Shown here one piece after another: positions 55,713 to 63,162 of a DNA stretch of 64,000 nucleotides. This DNA is from Rhizobiales bacterium 64-17 (GTDB lineage: Bacteria; Pseudomonadota; Alphaproteobacteria; Rhizobiales; Xanthobacteraceae), in contig MKWA01000015.1 in NCBI GenBank assembly GCA_001899285.1, positions 590,009 through 654,008 on the forward strand, in the 5' to 3' direction. A program made the translations under genes and the position numbers. Each line of letters opens with the position of its first letter. Positions within the stretch are counted from its first letter, which is position 1. The notes beneath the pieces are model-generated. The model was given only the letters and a program-made list of their open reading frames with translations, had not been told where the DNA came from and ran no database searches.

Positions 55713-57443
55713 TTGTTCGATATCGTCGGGTGGCTGGGTGAAGTCGCCGGGAGCGACTTATCCTGGTTCGCGCAAATTGCGTCGTTGTTGTTTCTGCCGT
55801 TTGCGCATGAAGATCTTGCGATCATTCTCGGCGGCTATCTGATCAACAACGGGCAGATGTCCGCGCTGCTGGTCGGCATCTGCCTTTACATCGGTATGGT
55901 GGTCAGCGATTTCGCGCTCTACGGCATCGGCGCCGGCGCGCGCTATATCCCGTGGCTGAAACGTTTCGCGGTCGATGAACGCGTGCGCTATCTGGGCGAT
56001 ACGCTCAAGCGCAATGTTTTCAGCGTCGTTGCGCTGTGCCGGGTTGTGCCGGGCATCGTGTTCGTGGCCTTCGTTGCCTGCGGCTGGGCGCGCGTGTCGC
56101 TGTTCCGCTTCACGCTGGCGACTCTGGTCGTATCAGCGGTCTATCTACCGCTGATGCTCTACCTCGTGATCGTGTTCGGCGACGCGCTCGAGGACCATAT
56201 GGGCCTGTGGGCGTGGCCGATGCTGTTCGTGGCGCTCGCCGCAACCGCGCTGGTGCGGCGGCGCATCTTCGCGCTGGTCAAGCCGCAGCAAGCTGAGGGC
56301 GCGCCGGCCACGTCGAACATCGTCTATGGCCATTACGGCATGCCGGAACTCACCGTCGGCGACCGCAAGCTGGCGATCGCGGAGCGAATTCCGCCGATGC
56401 TGTTCTATCTGCCGCTGATCCTGAGCTGGATCGGATTCAGCCTGCGGCACCGCAGCTTCACGCTGCCGACTGCCGCCAATCCGAAGATTTTCACCGGCGG
56501 CATGTGGGGCGAATCCAAGAGCGATTATCTGCTCGATATCACACCGGAGGAGCGCACCTGGGTCGCCGATTTCACGGTGGTCCGGCGCGGGAAGGGCGCG
56601 TTCAGCGTCGACGCTGACATCAAGGCGGCGCAGGCCGCGCTCGATGCACAAGGCATCGCCTATCCGTTCATCGCCAAGCCGGATATCGGCTGGCACGGTC
56701 ATGGCGTGCGGCGCATCACCTGTTTCGCGGAGTTGCAGGACTACATCACCGGCTTTCCGGAAAACACCAATATCATCCTGCAACGCTATGTGCCTTATGC
56801 CGGCGAGGCGGCGATCCTCTATGCGCGTCTGCCGGGCGAGCGGCACGGCCGCGTGCTGTCGCTGACGTTCCGCTATTTCCCGCATGTGGTCGGCAACGGT
56901 CGCGAAACGATCCGCGATCTGATCGGCAAGGATGCCCGCGCACGCTGGAAATCGAAGCTGCATCTTGGCGGCGACGCGACGCATCGTGGTCTCGGCGAGG
57001 AGGAACTGGCGCGCGTGCCCGCCGCAGGCGAGGTGGTGCAGATCGCGCTGATCGGCAACCAGCGCGCCGGCGCCCTCTACCGCGACGGACGCCGCTTCAT
57101 CACCGCGGAGATGGAGCGCCGCATCGACGGCATCGCCGGCAGCATGACCGAATTCCACTACGGCCGGTTTGACCTGCGGTTCGAGACCGTCGACGCGCTG
57201 GCGCGTGGCGAGGGCTTCTCGATCGTCGAGGTCAATGGCATCGGTGGCGAAGCGATCGATGTGTGGGATCCGCGGCTGCCGGTCGGCGAAGTATATCGCC
57301 GGCTGGTCGATCAGCAGCGGCTCCTGTTCCTGATCGGCAAGCGCAACCGCGCCCGCGGCTTCCACCCGACCAAGTTCGCCGATTTCGCCACCAGCCTGTT
57401 CCGGCAGAACCGGCTGATCCGACAGTATCCGGCCTCGACCTGA
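55713..57443 (+). CDS. DedA/VTT membrane domain fused to an ATP-grasp ligase-like domain
   Basis: The 576-residue product starts at TTG 55713, after a G-rich stretch. Residues 20-185 form a DedA (SNARE-associated/VTT) domain with the conserved acid E33 and the R110-x-x-P-G114 motif; another hydrophobic helix is at about 228-245. Residues 300-576 form an ATP-grasp-like domain: lysine in FIAKPDIGWHGHG (K322), an acidic/hydrophobic strand ILQRYVPYAGEA, FHYGRFDLRF and the metal-binding E507-x-N motif in VEVNGIGGE. DedA proteins flip or translocate lipids such as undecaprenyl phosphate, while ATP-grasp enzymes ligate carboxylates to amines. A membrane-coupled modification of a lipid or wall precursor is inferred; no substrate is known. 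Confidence 0.85.
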   Translation: MFDIVGWLGEVAGSDLSWFAQIASLLFLPFAHEDLAIILGGYLINNGQMSALLVGICLYIGMVVSDFALYGIGAGARYIPWLKRFAVDERVRYLGDTLKRNVFSVVALCRVVPGIVFVAFVACGWARVSLFRFTLATLVVSAVYLPLMLYLVIVFGDALEDHMGLWAWPMLFVALAATALVRRRIFALVKPQQAEGAPATSNIVYGHYGMPELTVGDRKLAIAERIPPMLFYLPLILSWIGFSLRHRSFTLPTAANPKIFTGGMWGESKSDYLLDITPEERTWVADFTVVRRGKGAFSVDADIKAAQAALDAQGIAYPFIAKPDIGWHGHGVRRITCFAELQDYITGFPENTNIILQRYVPYAGEAAILYARLPGERHGRVLSLTFRYFPHVVGNGRETIRDLIGKDARARWKSKLHLGGDATHRGLGEEELARVPAAGEVVQIALIGNQRAGALYRDGRRFITAEMERRIDGIAGSMTEFHYGRFDLRFETVDALARGEGFSIVEVNGIGGEAIDVWDPRLPVGEVYRRLVDQQRLLFLIGKRNRARGFHPTKFADFATSLFRQNRLIRQYPAST

Positions 57444-57446
57444 AGT

Positions 57447-58094
57447 TTATTTCTCGGCGCCGAACGGCAGTTCGGCGTCGTCCGGCGGCAGCATCCGGAA
57501 GACGTTGAGCGACATCGCCACCATTACGTAGTAACCGAGGATGCCGACCAGCTCGACGGTCGCCTGCTCGCCGAGCAGCGCGTGGACGCGTTTGTAATTC
57601 CGGTCGCCGACGCGCCGCGTTTTGTAGAGTTCGACAATGAAATCATAGATCGCGCGCTCATCCTTGGCGGCGGTGCGCGGCGCGCGGCCGGCGCGCAGAT
57701 CGGTGATGGTCCGCGCTTTGACGCCGGCTTTTTCGGCGATCGGCGCATGCACGAACCATTCGTAGTGCGAGCGCCACAGCTGCGCCGTGACCAGGATCGC
57801 AAATTCCGACAGGCGCGGCGGCACGCCGGTTTCGAGCCGCGCGAAGCCGCCGAGCTTTTGCGCCGGCATGCCGAACGCGGGCGCATGCAGCCAGATCGCG
57901 AACGGTCCGCTGTTGTTGAAACGGCCACGCGGGCCCGAACTGATCGCATCGACCAGCGCCTGCTGCTCCGGCGTGCGCTGGTCCTCGGCAATGGCCGTCA
58001 GGCGTGCCGGCGGCCGTTTTGCGGGTTTGCGGGCGGCCGGTTTGCGCGGGGCAGCGGTGCGAGCGCCGCGCGGGGCGGCTTTGCGTTTGGCCAT
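57447..58094 (-). CDS. carboxymuconolactone decarboxylase (CMD/AhpD)-family protein with basic N-terminal tail
   Basis: The 215-residue protein has a CMD-type helical domain (about 60-200). Its typical CxxC redox pair is absent: the region reads AQLWRSHYEWFVHAP, as in the non-redox subgroup. The first 35 residues are rich in Lys, Arg, Ala and Pro, like a histone-H1 tail. ATG 58094 keeps this tail; the longer frame adds only six residues. Function unknown; it converges on the DedA fusion gene after three bases. Confidence 0.88.
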   Translation of the reverse strand: MAKRKAAPRGARTAAPRKPAARKPAKRPPARLTAIAEDQRTPEQQALVDAISSGPRGRFNNSGPFAIWLHAPAFGMPAQKLGGFARLETGVPPRLSEFAILVTAQLWRSHYEWFVHAPIAEKAGVKARTITDLRAGRAPRTAAKDERAIYDFIVELYKTRRVGDRNYKRVHALLGEQATVELVGILGYYVMVAMSLNVFRMLPPDDAELPFGAEK

Positions 58095-58177
58095 GATTGG
58101 GAATCTCGACAACAGAGGCGGGGATCACATCGTGCCGCACGGCTCGCGCCCACGCAACCGCGCGGCCCGGAAACGAC

Positions 58178-58204
58178 AAAGGCCCGCGCGGTGCGCGGGC
58201 CTTT
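58178..58204 (-). terminator. terminator hairpin after the glycine-zipper gene
   Basis: GGCCCGCGC pairs with GCGCGGGCC over a three-base loop, extended by AAA/TTT on both sides, 22 bases after the stop codon of the glycine-zipper gene on the minus strand. It lies between that gene and the CMD gene, so the two are separate transcripts. Confidence 0.8.
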
Positions 58205-58226
58205 GGGGCATTCGCTTGACGATAGG

Positions 58227-58490
58227 TTAGCAGCGATACCAGCGGGTACGGCCGTAACGGTCCACGTAGCGGCAGCGGTTCGGCGTGGTGGCGTCGCCGA
58301 TGATGGCGCCGCCGACGCCGCCGATCGCTGCGCCGGCCAGAGCGCCGCCGGCCGTGCCGGTGGCCAGGCCGCCGATCAGCGCGCCAGCGCCGCCGCCGAT
58401 CAGGGCGCCGCCCATGGCGCGGTCCTGCCGCTCGGTCTGACAGCCCGCAAGCGTCAGGGCTGCGGCTGCGACAAGAAGAATCTTTTTCAT
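58227..58490 (-). CDS. glycine-zipper lipoprotein
   Basis: The 87-residue protein has a lipobox LAGC (C17), then a glycine-zipper region (about 27-65) of repeated GGxxG motifs that form tight membrane hairpins, and an aromatic/arginine-rich C-terminus with two cysteines. Such small envelope lipoproteins are often stress-induced. A perfect EcfG-type promoter (58539-58563) lies 49 bases upstream. Confidence 0.88.
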   Translation of the reverse strand: MKKILLVAAAALTLAGCQTERQDRAMGGALIGGGAGALIGGLATGTAGGALAGAAIGGVGGAIIGDATTPNRCRYVDRYGRTRWYRC

Positions 58491-58538
58491 GGTTTGCTCC
58501 CGCTGGTGTGCTTCAGTTGTGATCCAACACGGCTCGAT

Positions 58539-58563
58539 AACGACGACCCTAGCTGATGGTTCC
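58539..58563 (-). promoter_or_regulatory. EcfG-type promoter for the glycine-zipper lipoprotein
   Basis: On the minus strand GGAAC (58563-58559), 16 bases, CGTT (58542-58539): an exact match to the alphaproteobacterial EcfG consensus, 48 bases before the ATG. Confidence 0.7.
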
Positions 58564-58605
58564 CGCTTTGCGGCGAATTTCCGGCAAGCGTGGTTCGCGA
58601 ACAGT

Positions 58606-59085
58606 TTACACTCTCTTTTGCCGTGATTCTTTGCGTTTTTCGATAGCCTCGCATGCGGCTTGAGCGCGCGCGTGGCTTTCCCGGTGCAGCTCTTCCAACT
58701 CCTTGTCGGACATATCCTCGATCGTGGCGATCCGGTCGTTGGCGCCGCGCATCGCCAGAACCAGCTCCGAAAGCTTCAACTGGATTTCCAGAGAGTCACG
58801 ATTCTGCGAGCTCTGGATCAGGAAGACCATCAGGAAGGTGATGATCGTTGTGCCGGTATTGATGACGAGCTGCCAAGCATCGGAATAGCCGAATAGCGGG
58901 CCGGTCACAGCCCAGACGAGAACGATCGCCACCGCCGCGAAGAACGTCGCCGGGTGGCCGGCGACGTGCGAGATGGTGCGCGCAAAGCGTGTGAAGCCGG
59001 AAACCTGATGCTTCGCGGATGACGCGGCACGGGGCGCATGATCCTTGAGTGGATGAGGCGCCCCGCCGTCCGTGCGCGCAAGCAC
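58606..59085 (-). CDS. low-affinity iron permease-family membrane protein
   Basis: The 159-residue product has two membrane helices (about 46-66 and 74-94) and the family signature NTGTTIITFLMVFLIQ, followed by a charged cytoplasmic tail. GTG 59085, four bases inside the end of ecfG's stop region, is chosen because the longer frame would overlap ecfG by 60 bases; GGAG lies about nine bases upstream. The gene is therefore coupled to ecfG and co-expressed with it. The iron-transport role is by family name only; homologues have little direct evidence. Confidence 0.75.
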   Translation of the reverse strand: MLARTDGGAPHPLKDHAPRAASSAKHQVSGFTRFARTISHVAGHPATFFAAVAIVLVWAVTGPLFGYSDAWQLVINTGTTIITFLMVFLIQSSQNRDSLEIQLKLSELVLAMRGANDRIATIEDMSDKELEELHRESHARAQAACEAIEKRKESRQKRV

Positions 59086-59086
59086 T

Positions 59087-59629
59087 TCAGCGGTCTCCGC
59101 CCGCCAGCACCGCGCGTGTCGTGTGATCCGGGCCGAACTCGTCGACATTATCGATCGACATCAGTTCGGCGAGCCGGGTCCGCGCACGATTGACGCGGGA
59201 CTTGATGGTGCCGACGGCGCAGCCGCAGATATTGGCCGCTTCCTCGTAGGAGAAGCCCGAGGCGCCGACCAGGATCAGCGCCTCGCGCTGGTCCGGCGGA
59301 AGCTTGGCCAGTGCCTCGCGGAATTCATTGAATTCGACGTGGCCCTGCTGCTCCGGGTGCGATTTCAGGCTTTCCGCATAGCTGCCGTCGGTGTCCTCGA
59401 CCTCGCGGCGGCGCTTGCGGTATTCGGACCGGAAGTGGTTACGCAGGATCGTGAACAGCCAGGCGGACATGTTGGTGCCGGGCTGGAACGAATGAATATT
59501 GGCGAGCGCGCGCAGCATGGTTTCCTGCACCAGATCGTCGGCGCGATCCACGTTGCCGCAGAGGGAAATGGCGAACGCGCGAAGACTCGGGATCGCGTTC
59601 AGCACAGCTTGGCGAACGGCGGGATCCAT
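59087..59629 (-). CDS. ecfG: general stress sigma factor EcfG
   Basis: The 180-residue ECF sigma factor has a region 2 with ADDLVQETMLRALANIHSF and the SAWLFTILRNHFRSEYRKRRREVED block, and a region 4 with LPPDQREALILVGASGFSYEEAA, matching the EcfG (ECF15) group. It directs RNA polymerase to GGAAC-N16-CGTT promoters under general stress. Its start overlaps the nepR stop (TGATG), so sigma and anti-sigma factor are made together. At rest NepR holds it inactive. Confidence 0.96.
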   Translation of the reverse strand: MDPAVRQAVLNAIPSLRAFAISLCGNVDRADDLVQETMLRALANIHSFQPGTNMSAWLFTILRNHFRSEYRKRRREVEDTDGSYAESLKSHPEQQGHVEFNEFREALAKLPPDQREALILVGASGFSYEEAANICGCAVGTIKSRVNRARTRLAELMSIDNVDEFGPDHTTRAVLAGGDR

Positions 59630-59838
59630 CACGAGTTTCCTTTGTCGGACTTGTCGAGTTGCTCAAGCAGGGCGGCGAAACGGTCCGGCACTCCCTGGTT
59701 CACGACGTCGTCGTAGACAGCGCGAAGCTGCTGCCCGAGCTTGGCCTGGATTTCCCGGCTGAGTTTCGCGCCGGGCTTTTTCTGGTCGATTGCGGCTTGC
59801 ATGGGTTGTCCGGTTGCTGATCGCTTGGTGTCGGTCAT
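59629..59838 (-). CDS. nepR: anti-sigma factor NepR
   Basis: The 69-residue product carries the conserved NepR helices KLSREIQAKLGQQLRAVYDD and VPDRFAALLEQLD. It binds EcfG until phosphorylated PhyR takes it away. ATG 59838 is the start that gives normal length; the in-frame extension upstream runs through the promoter. An EcfG-type promoter lies 64 bases upstream, giving autoregulation. Confidence 0.94.
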   Translation of the reverse strand: MTDTKRSATGQPMQAAIDQKKPGAKLSREIQAKLGQQLRAVYDDVVNQGVPDRFAALLEQLDKSDKGNS

Positions 59839-59901
59839 CGTCGATCTCAATCCCCCCGGTCCGAGCCCCGGAAACGAACAAAAGCCTGAGCTCCCGGGCA
59901 G

Positions 59902-59926
59902 AACACTTGAAAAGGCCGAAGGTTCC
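59902..59926 (-). promoter_or_regulatory. EcfG-type promoter for nepR-ecfG
   Basis: On the minus strand GGAAC (59926-59922), 16 bases, TGTT (59905-59902). It stands between divergent nepR and phyR. Autoregulation of this operon by EcfG is known in relatives, which supports the reading and shows that TGTT can serve as the -10 core here. Confidence 0.65.
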
Positions 59927-60041
59927 GGGTGCATGGAACTTTTTTGTGGACTACGAATTGTCGAGGCGGGTCCCGGCCCTTGGGACCATGTTCAACCCCG
60001 GCCGTCCGGCGGCTTTGGGGGTTTTCAATCGGGAGGGATAC

Positions 60042-60842
60042 TTGTCGACGTCTCAAGCGATAGCCCAGCATCTGCCGTATCTGCGCCGCTATGCCCGCGC
60101 CCTGGCCGGCAGCCAGCAATCCGGCGACGCCTATGTGGCCGCGACCCTGGAGGCGCTCATCAGCGATCCCAAGGTGCTCCAGCGGGATGCTTCCACCCGG
60201 GTCGCCCTGTACAAAGTGTTCACGAAAATCTGGAATTCGGTCTCGGCCAACGACAGCGTGCAGCCTGCGGCGCCGAACATGCCGGCCGAGGCCCGCCTGT
60301 CCCAGATCACCCCGAAACCGCGCCAGGCGTTCCTGCTGGTGGCGCTGGAGGGTATGTCCGAGGACGATGCGGCCAAGGTTCTGGACGTCGACGTGCCGAC
60401 CCTGCGGCGGCTGGTCGAGGAATCCGGCCAGGAACTGGCGGCGGAGATCGCCACCGACGTGCTGATCATCGAGGACGAGACCTTTATCGCGCTCGATCTC
60501 GAGGGGCTGGTGGAAAATCTCGGCCACAACGTGATCGGTGTCGCCCGTACCCATAGCGAAGCGGTGGCGCTGGCCAAGACCAAACAGCCGGGACTGATCC
60601 TGGCCGATATCCAGCTTGCCGATGGCAGTTCGGGTCTCGATGCGGTGAACGAGCTGCTGCGCAGTTTCGAGGTGCCGGTGATCTTCATCACCGCCTACCC
60701 GGAGCGCTTCCTGACCGGCGAGCGCCCGGAGCCGGCGTTCCTGATCGCCAAGCCGTTCCAGCCCTCGACCGTGTCAGCGGTGCTAAGCCAGGCGCTGTTC
60801 TTCGAACGCAACGCCAAACGGCGCGAGCGCCGCGCGTCCTGA
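60042..60842 (+). CDS. phyR: stress response regulator PhyR
   Basis: The 266-residue protein has the sigma-like N-terminal domain (about 1-130) and a C-terminal receiver domain with E144/D145, phosphorylated D189, T217 and K237. When phosphorylated, the sigma-like part binds NepR and frees EcfG (partner switching). The start is TTG 60042, five bases after GGAGGG; it gives exactly the usual length, while no ATG fits. It is divergent from nepR-ecfG, and a GGAAC at 59935 lacks a matching -10, so its own promoter is unclear. Confidence 0.95.
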   Translation: MSTSQAIAQHLPYLRRYARALAGSQQSGDAYVAATLEALISDPKVLQRDASTRVALYKVFTKIWNSVSANDSVQPAAPNMPAEARLSQITPKPRQAFLLVALEGMSEDDAAKVLDVDVPTLRRLVEESGQELAAEIATDVLIIEDETFIALDLEGLVENLGHNVIGVARTHSEAVALAKTKQPGLILADIQLADGSSGLDAVNELLRSFEVPVIFITAYPERFLTGERPEPAFLIAKPFQPSTVSAVLSQALFFERNAKRRERRAS

Positions 60843-60861
60843 GCGCGCGTCCTCAACAAGC

Positions 60862-60891
60862 AAAAACGCCGCGCATTGCGCGGCGTTTTTT
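60862..60891. terminator. bidirectional terminator between phyR and the YqjE-like gene
   Basis: CGCCGCGC pairs with GCGCGGCG over a 3-base loop with five A before and six T after, so it can end both convergent transcripts. Confidence 0.9.
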
Positions 60892-60914
60892 ATGAGCCTG
60901 AGCAAGCAGACAGG

Positions 60915-61280
60915 TCAGGGAATTGGCGATTTCTTGCCGGCCATGAAGCCGATCATCGCGGCTTCCAGCAGCATCGCCAGTTGCGCATTGCCGGGCGCAT
61001 TGAGAAAGCCGGCGATCTGCTCCCGCTGTGCAGTGCGCTTGCGGCGCGTCGCCCACAACGTGACGACGACCACCAGTGCGACGGCCGCATAAACAAGGCC
61101 GACCCACAGCCGCGCCTCGATCGGGGTGTAGAGCATTTCGAGCTTGAGCATCGCCGCGACAGTCAGATGATATAGCGCCACCAGGCCGAGCAGCGCCGCC
61201 AAAGCGACGCCGCCAGCCCGCCACAGTATCCGTCCGAACAACTCTCCGGCGATCGCTCCTGTTAGATCACCCAGCCGCAT
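60915..61280 (-). CDS. two-span membrane protein next to a YqjD-like gene (YqjE-like, tentative)
   Basis: The 121-residue product has two hydrophobic helices (about 21-45 and 60-80) joined by a short loop, then a basic patch RRKR and a polar end. In enterobacteria a holin-like membrane protein (YqjE) follows the DUF883 protein YqjD; the same order and sizes occur here, but sequence similarity was not checked. ATG 61280 follows a G-rich ribosome site. It is 28 bases after the YqjD-like gene and so part of the same transcript. Confidence 0.7.
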   Translation of the reverse strand: MRLGDLTGAIAGELFGRILWRAGGVALAALLGLVALYHLTVAAMLKLEMLYTPIEARLWVGLVYAAVALVVVVTLWATRRKRTAQREQIAGFLNAPGNAQLAMLLEAAMIGFMAGKKSPIP

Positions 61281-61308
61281 GACACCCCCCGATGATGTTC
61301 GGTGGCTT

Positions 61309-61656
61309 TTAGCGGCGCGACAGGCCGAATAGAAATCCGATGCCGGCCGCGACCGCGAGCATCACCAGCGGACGTTGATCGACCTCGGCGGCCAGCCGCT
61401 TCACGGTGTCGGAGCCGATCCGGCTGGCCTCGTCGACCACCTTGTCGGACATGGTGTTCGCGCTTTCGCGCACTCGCGAGGTGATGCCCGCCAGCGCTTC
61501 GCTGACAAAATCCTGGATGTCGCTGGCGCCGCCCTCGACTTCCTTTTTGCCGGCGGCCCCGAGGCGGCGCAGGCGTTTTTCGAGATCCTGCATCAGATCT
61601 TCGATCGCCGCGATCTCGTCGGCGGTGGCGGCGGAAATCTTGGAACGGGTACTCAT
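61309..61656 (-). CDS. DUF883 family (YqjD/ElaB-like) protein
   Basis: The 115-residue protein is helical with a charged coiled-coil body (about 15-85) and a C-terminal membrane helix ending GFLFGLSRR, the tail-anchor layout of YqjD/ElaB, which bind ribosomes in stationary-phase E. coli. ATG 61656 is the family-like start; the frame upstream is not conserved-looking. Two EcfG-type sites stand upstream, one 48 bases away (imperfect) and one exact but 218 bases away. Confidence 0.85.
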   Translation of the reverse strand: MSTRSKISAATADEIAAIEDLMQDLEKRLRRLGAAGKKEVEGGASDIQDFVSEALAGITSRVRESANTMSDKVVDEASRIGSDTVKRLAAEVDQRPLVMLAVAAGIGFLFGLSRR

Positions 61657-61703
61657 GGCATCAACCTCGTGCGTTTTGACCACAACGGAAATTCTGCAGA
61701 GGA

Positions 61704-61728
61704 AATGCGGCTTTGCGGAAAAAGTTCC
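61704..61728 (-). promoter_or_regulatory. imperfect EcfG-type site close to the YqjD-like gene
   Basis: On the minus strand GGAAC (61728-61724), 16 bases, CATT (61707-61704), 47 bases before the ATG, the usual distance. The -10 core has one mismatch to CGTT. Confidence 0.4.
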
Positions 61729-61873
61729 ACGCATCGGATGACGCAGAAGACGCGGATAGCCGGGCCGAAGCCGGGAAAAACAAGAGCGCAGTCGACCCAT
61801 AATACATGGCCGACTGCGCCCGAATTGGCCGGCCGAGCACGAGGGGGAGGGGGAAGCGGCCGGTCACTCCGTT

Positions 61874-61898
61874 AACGGCGCGCGCGCCGGGAAGTTCC
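61874..61898 (-). promoter_or_regulatory. exact EcfG-type site far upstream of the YqjD-like gene
   Basis: On the minus strand GGAAC (61898-61894), 16 bases (very GC-rich), CGTT (61877-61874). The match is exact, but it would give a leader of about 210 bases. Confidence 0.5.
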
Positions 61899-62014
61899 CC
61901 ACAACCTCGTGAAGCCGGGCCGGTCCCGGCCACGCAACCGATACGGCGGTCTCGCGTTCCCCAAGGTGTTCATGCGGCAGGTCTTTTGGTGAATTGCAGC
62001 GCGGGGTGAAGTGC

Positions 62015-63079
62015 TTGTCCGAGAAGGTTACCATCAATCGTGCGCAGCGACCGCAGACCGGCCGTCGTCTTGAGGCGCGTCTGGCCAAGCAGGGGCGTGA
62101 ACTGGCGGCCGTGCGGGCCATGCTGGAACGGTATGAAACGGCGTTGCAGGGATCGCATGTCACCGTATTCGCGCAGGACGAGGCGCTGCGCTACACCGCG
62201 ATCAGCAATCCGCTGTTCGGCAAAAGCGTCGATGACATCATTGGCAAGAGCGATGAGGAGATTCTTGCGGCCGGCAACCGTGCGCAGGTGATCGCGCTCA
62301 AGCGCGCTGTGCTCGATCATGGAGACGTGGTGACGCGGGAGCTGTCGATCGGCTACGACGGCAGCGCGCGCTGGTACGAACTGCATATGGAGCCGGTCCG
62401 CAACGCCGAGCAGCAGATCATCGGACTGGCGGCGGCGGCGGTCGATGTGACCAGGCGCAAGGAGGCGGAAGGCCATTTGCGGCTGCTGATGCGCGAACTC
62501 ACACATCGCTCGAAAAATCTGCTGGCGGTGATCCAGGCGATGGCCCGGCAGACCGCGACGCACACGCATTCCGTCGATGATTTTCTTGATCATTTCGGCG
62601 CGCGTTTGCAGGCGCTAGCGGCCTCGCATGACCTGCTGGTGCAGCAGAGTTGGCACGGCGTGTCGCTGGAAGACCTGATCCATTCGCAAATTGGGCATTA
62701 TCTCAAGGGCCCGCAGGCGCAGGTGACTCTGCAGGGCCGCGACGTGACCGTGAAGCCGGACGCCGCGCAAAGCCTCGGCCTCGCTTTGCACGAGATGTGC
62801 ACCAATGCGGCAAAATATGGCGCGTTGTCCTCGCCTGCGGGCAGGGTCACGATCGGTTGGGAGGTCGCGCCGGCCGGTGGCGCAACGGCCCTTGATCTGC
62901 GCTGGCGCGAGAGCGGTGGCCCGCCGGTCGCGCCGCCGCGGCATGCCGGTTTCGGCACGCTGGTGATCGAGCGCAACCTGTCGAAGGCGCTGGGCGCCCA
63001 CGTCACGGTGGACTACGCGCCGGACGGGTTCCGGTGCGACATTCACATTCCCGCGAGCGAAAACCTCGCGATACGGTGA
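62015..63079 (+). CDS. cytosolic PAS-containing HWE/HisKA_2-type sensor histidine kinase
   Basis: The protein (354 residues from TTG 62015) has a PAS domain (about 45-145) and a HWE/HisKA_2 kinase domain with phospho-acceptor H164 in RELTHRSKNLLAVIQA and an N-box ALHEMCTNAAKYGAL. No membrane helix is present. Kinases of this subfamily control PhyR in many alphaproteobacteria, and this gene lies 1.2 kb from phyR, so it is a good candidate for the stress input. The start is uncertain: GTG 62006 and TTG 61994 are in frame. Confidence 0.88.
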   Translation: MSEKVTINRAQRPQTGRRLEARLAKQGRELAAVRAMLERYETALQGSHVTVFAQDEALRYTAISNPLFGKSVDDIIGKSDEEILAAGNRAQVIALKRAVLDHGDVVTRELSIGYDGSARWYELHMEPVRNAEQQIIGLAAAAVDVTRRKEAEGHLRLLMRELTHRSKNLLAVIQAMARQTATHTHSVDDFLDHFGARLQALAASHDLLVQQSWHGVSLEDLIHSQIGHYLKGPQAQVTLQGRDVTVKPDAAQSLGLALHEMCTNAAKYGALSSPAGRVTIGWEVAPAGGATALDLRWRESGGPPVAPPRHAGFGTLVIERNLSKALGAHVTVDYAPDGFRCDIHIPASENLAIR

Positions 63080-63099
63080 TCGGTGCGGCGAAAAATCCA

Positions 63100-63124
63100 G
63101 GAACGCTCCGGCTCGGACCGCGTT
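63100..63124 (+). promoter_or_regulatory. EcfG-type promoter for the small secreted protein at 63163
   Basis: GGAAC (63100-63104), 16 bases, CGTT (63121-63124): exact consensus and spacing, 38 bases before the ATG. Confidence 0.7.
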
Positions 63125-63162
63125 TTCCACAGCGACATTCGGCAAGCGCGTGGGAGGTCCAG

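Larger units (their letters stand above)
61657..62014. other. 358-base divergent intergenic region between the YqjD-like gene and the HWE kinase
   Basis: It holds two EcfG-type sites on the minus strand. The open frames across it (for example 61661-61933) show no ribosome sites or protein-like composition. No plus-strand EcfG match for the kinase was found. Confidence 0.5.

Noticed and set aside
59935-59959. GGAAC upstream of phyR as an EcfG promoter
   Set aside because: No CGTT or TGTT follows at 16-17 bases, so a stress promoter for phyR is not supported here.
61661-61933. Minus-strand frame between the YqjD-like gene and the kinase
   Set aside because: No ribosome site and an unprotein-like composition; it spans two predicted promoters.
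61936-61960. GGAAC-N16-GGTT on the minus strand as another EcfG promoter
   Set aside because: The -10 core has a mismatch and the site is 280 bases from any start codon, so it is kept out of the promoter list.
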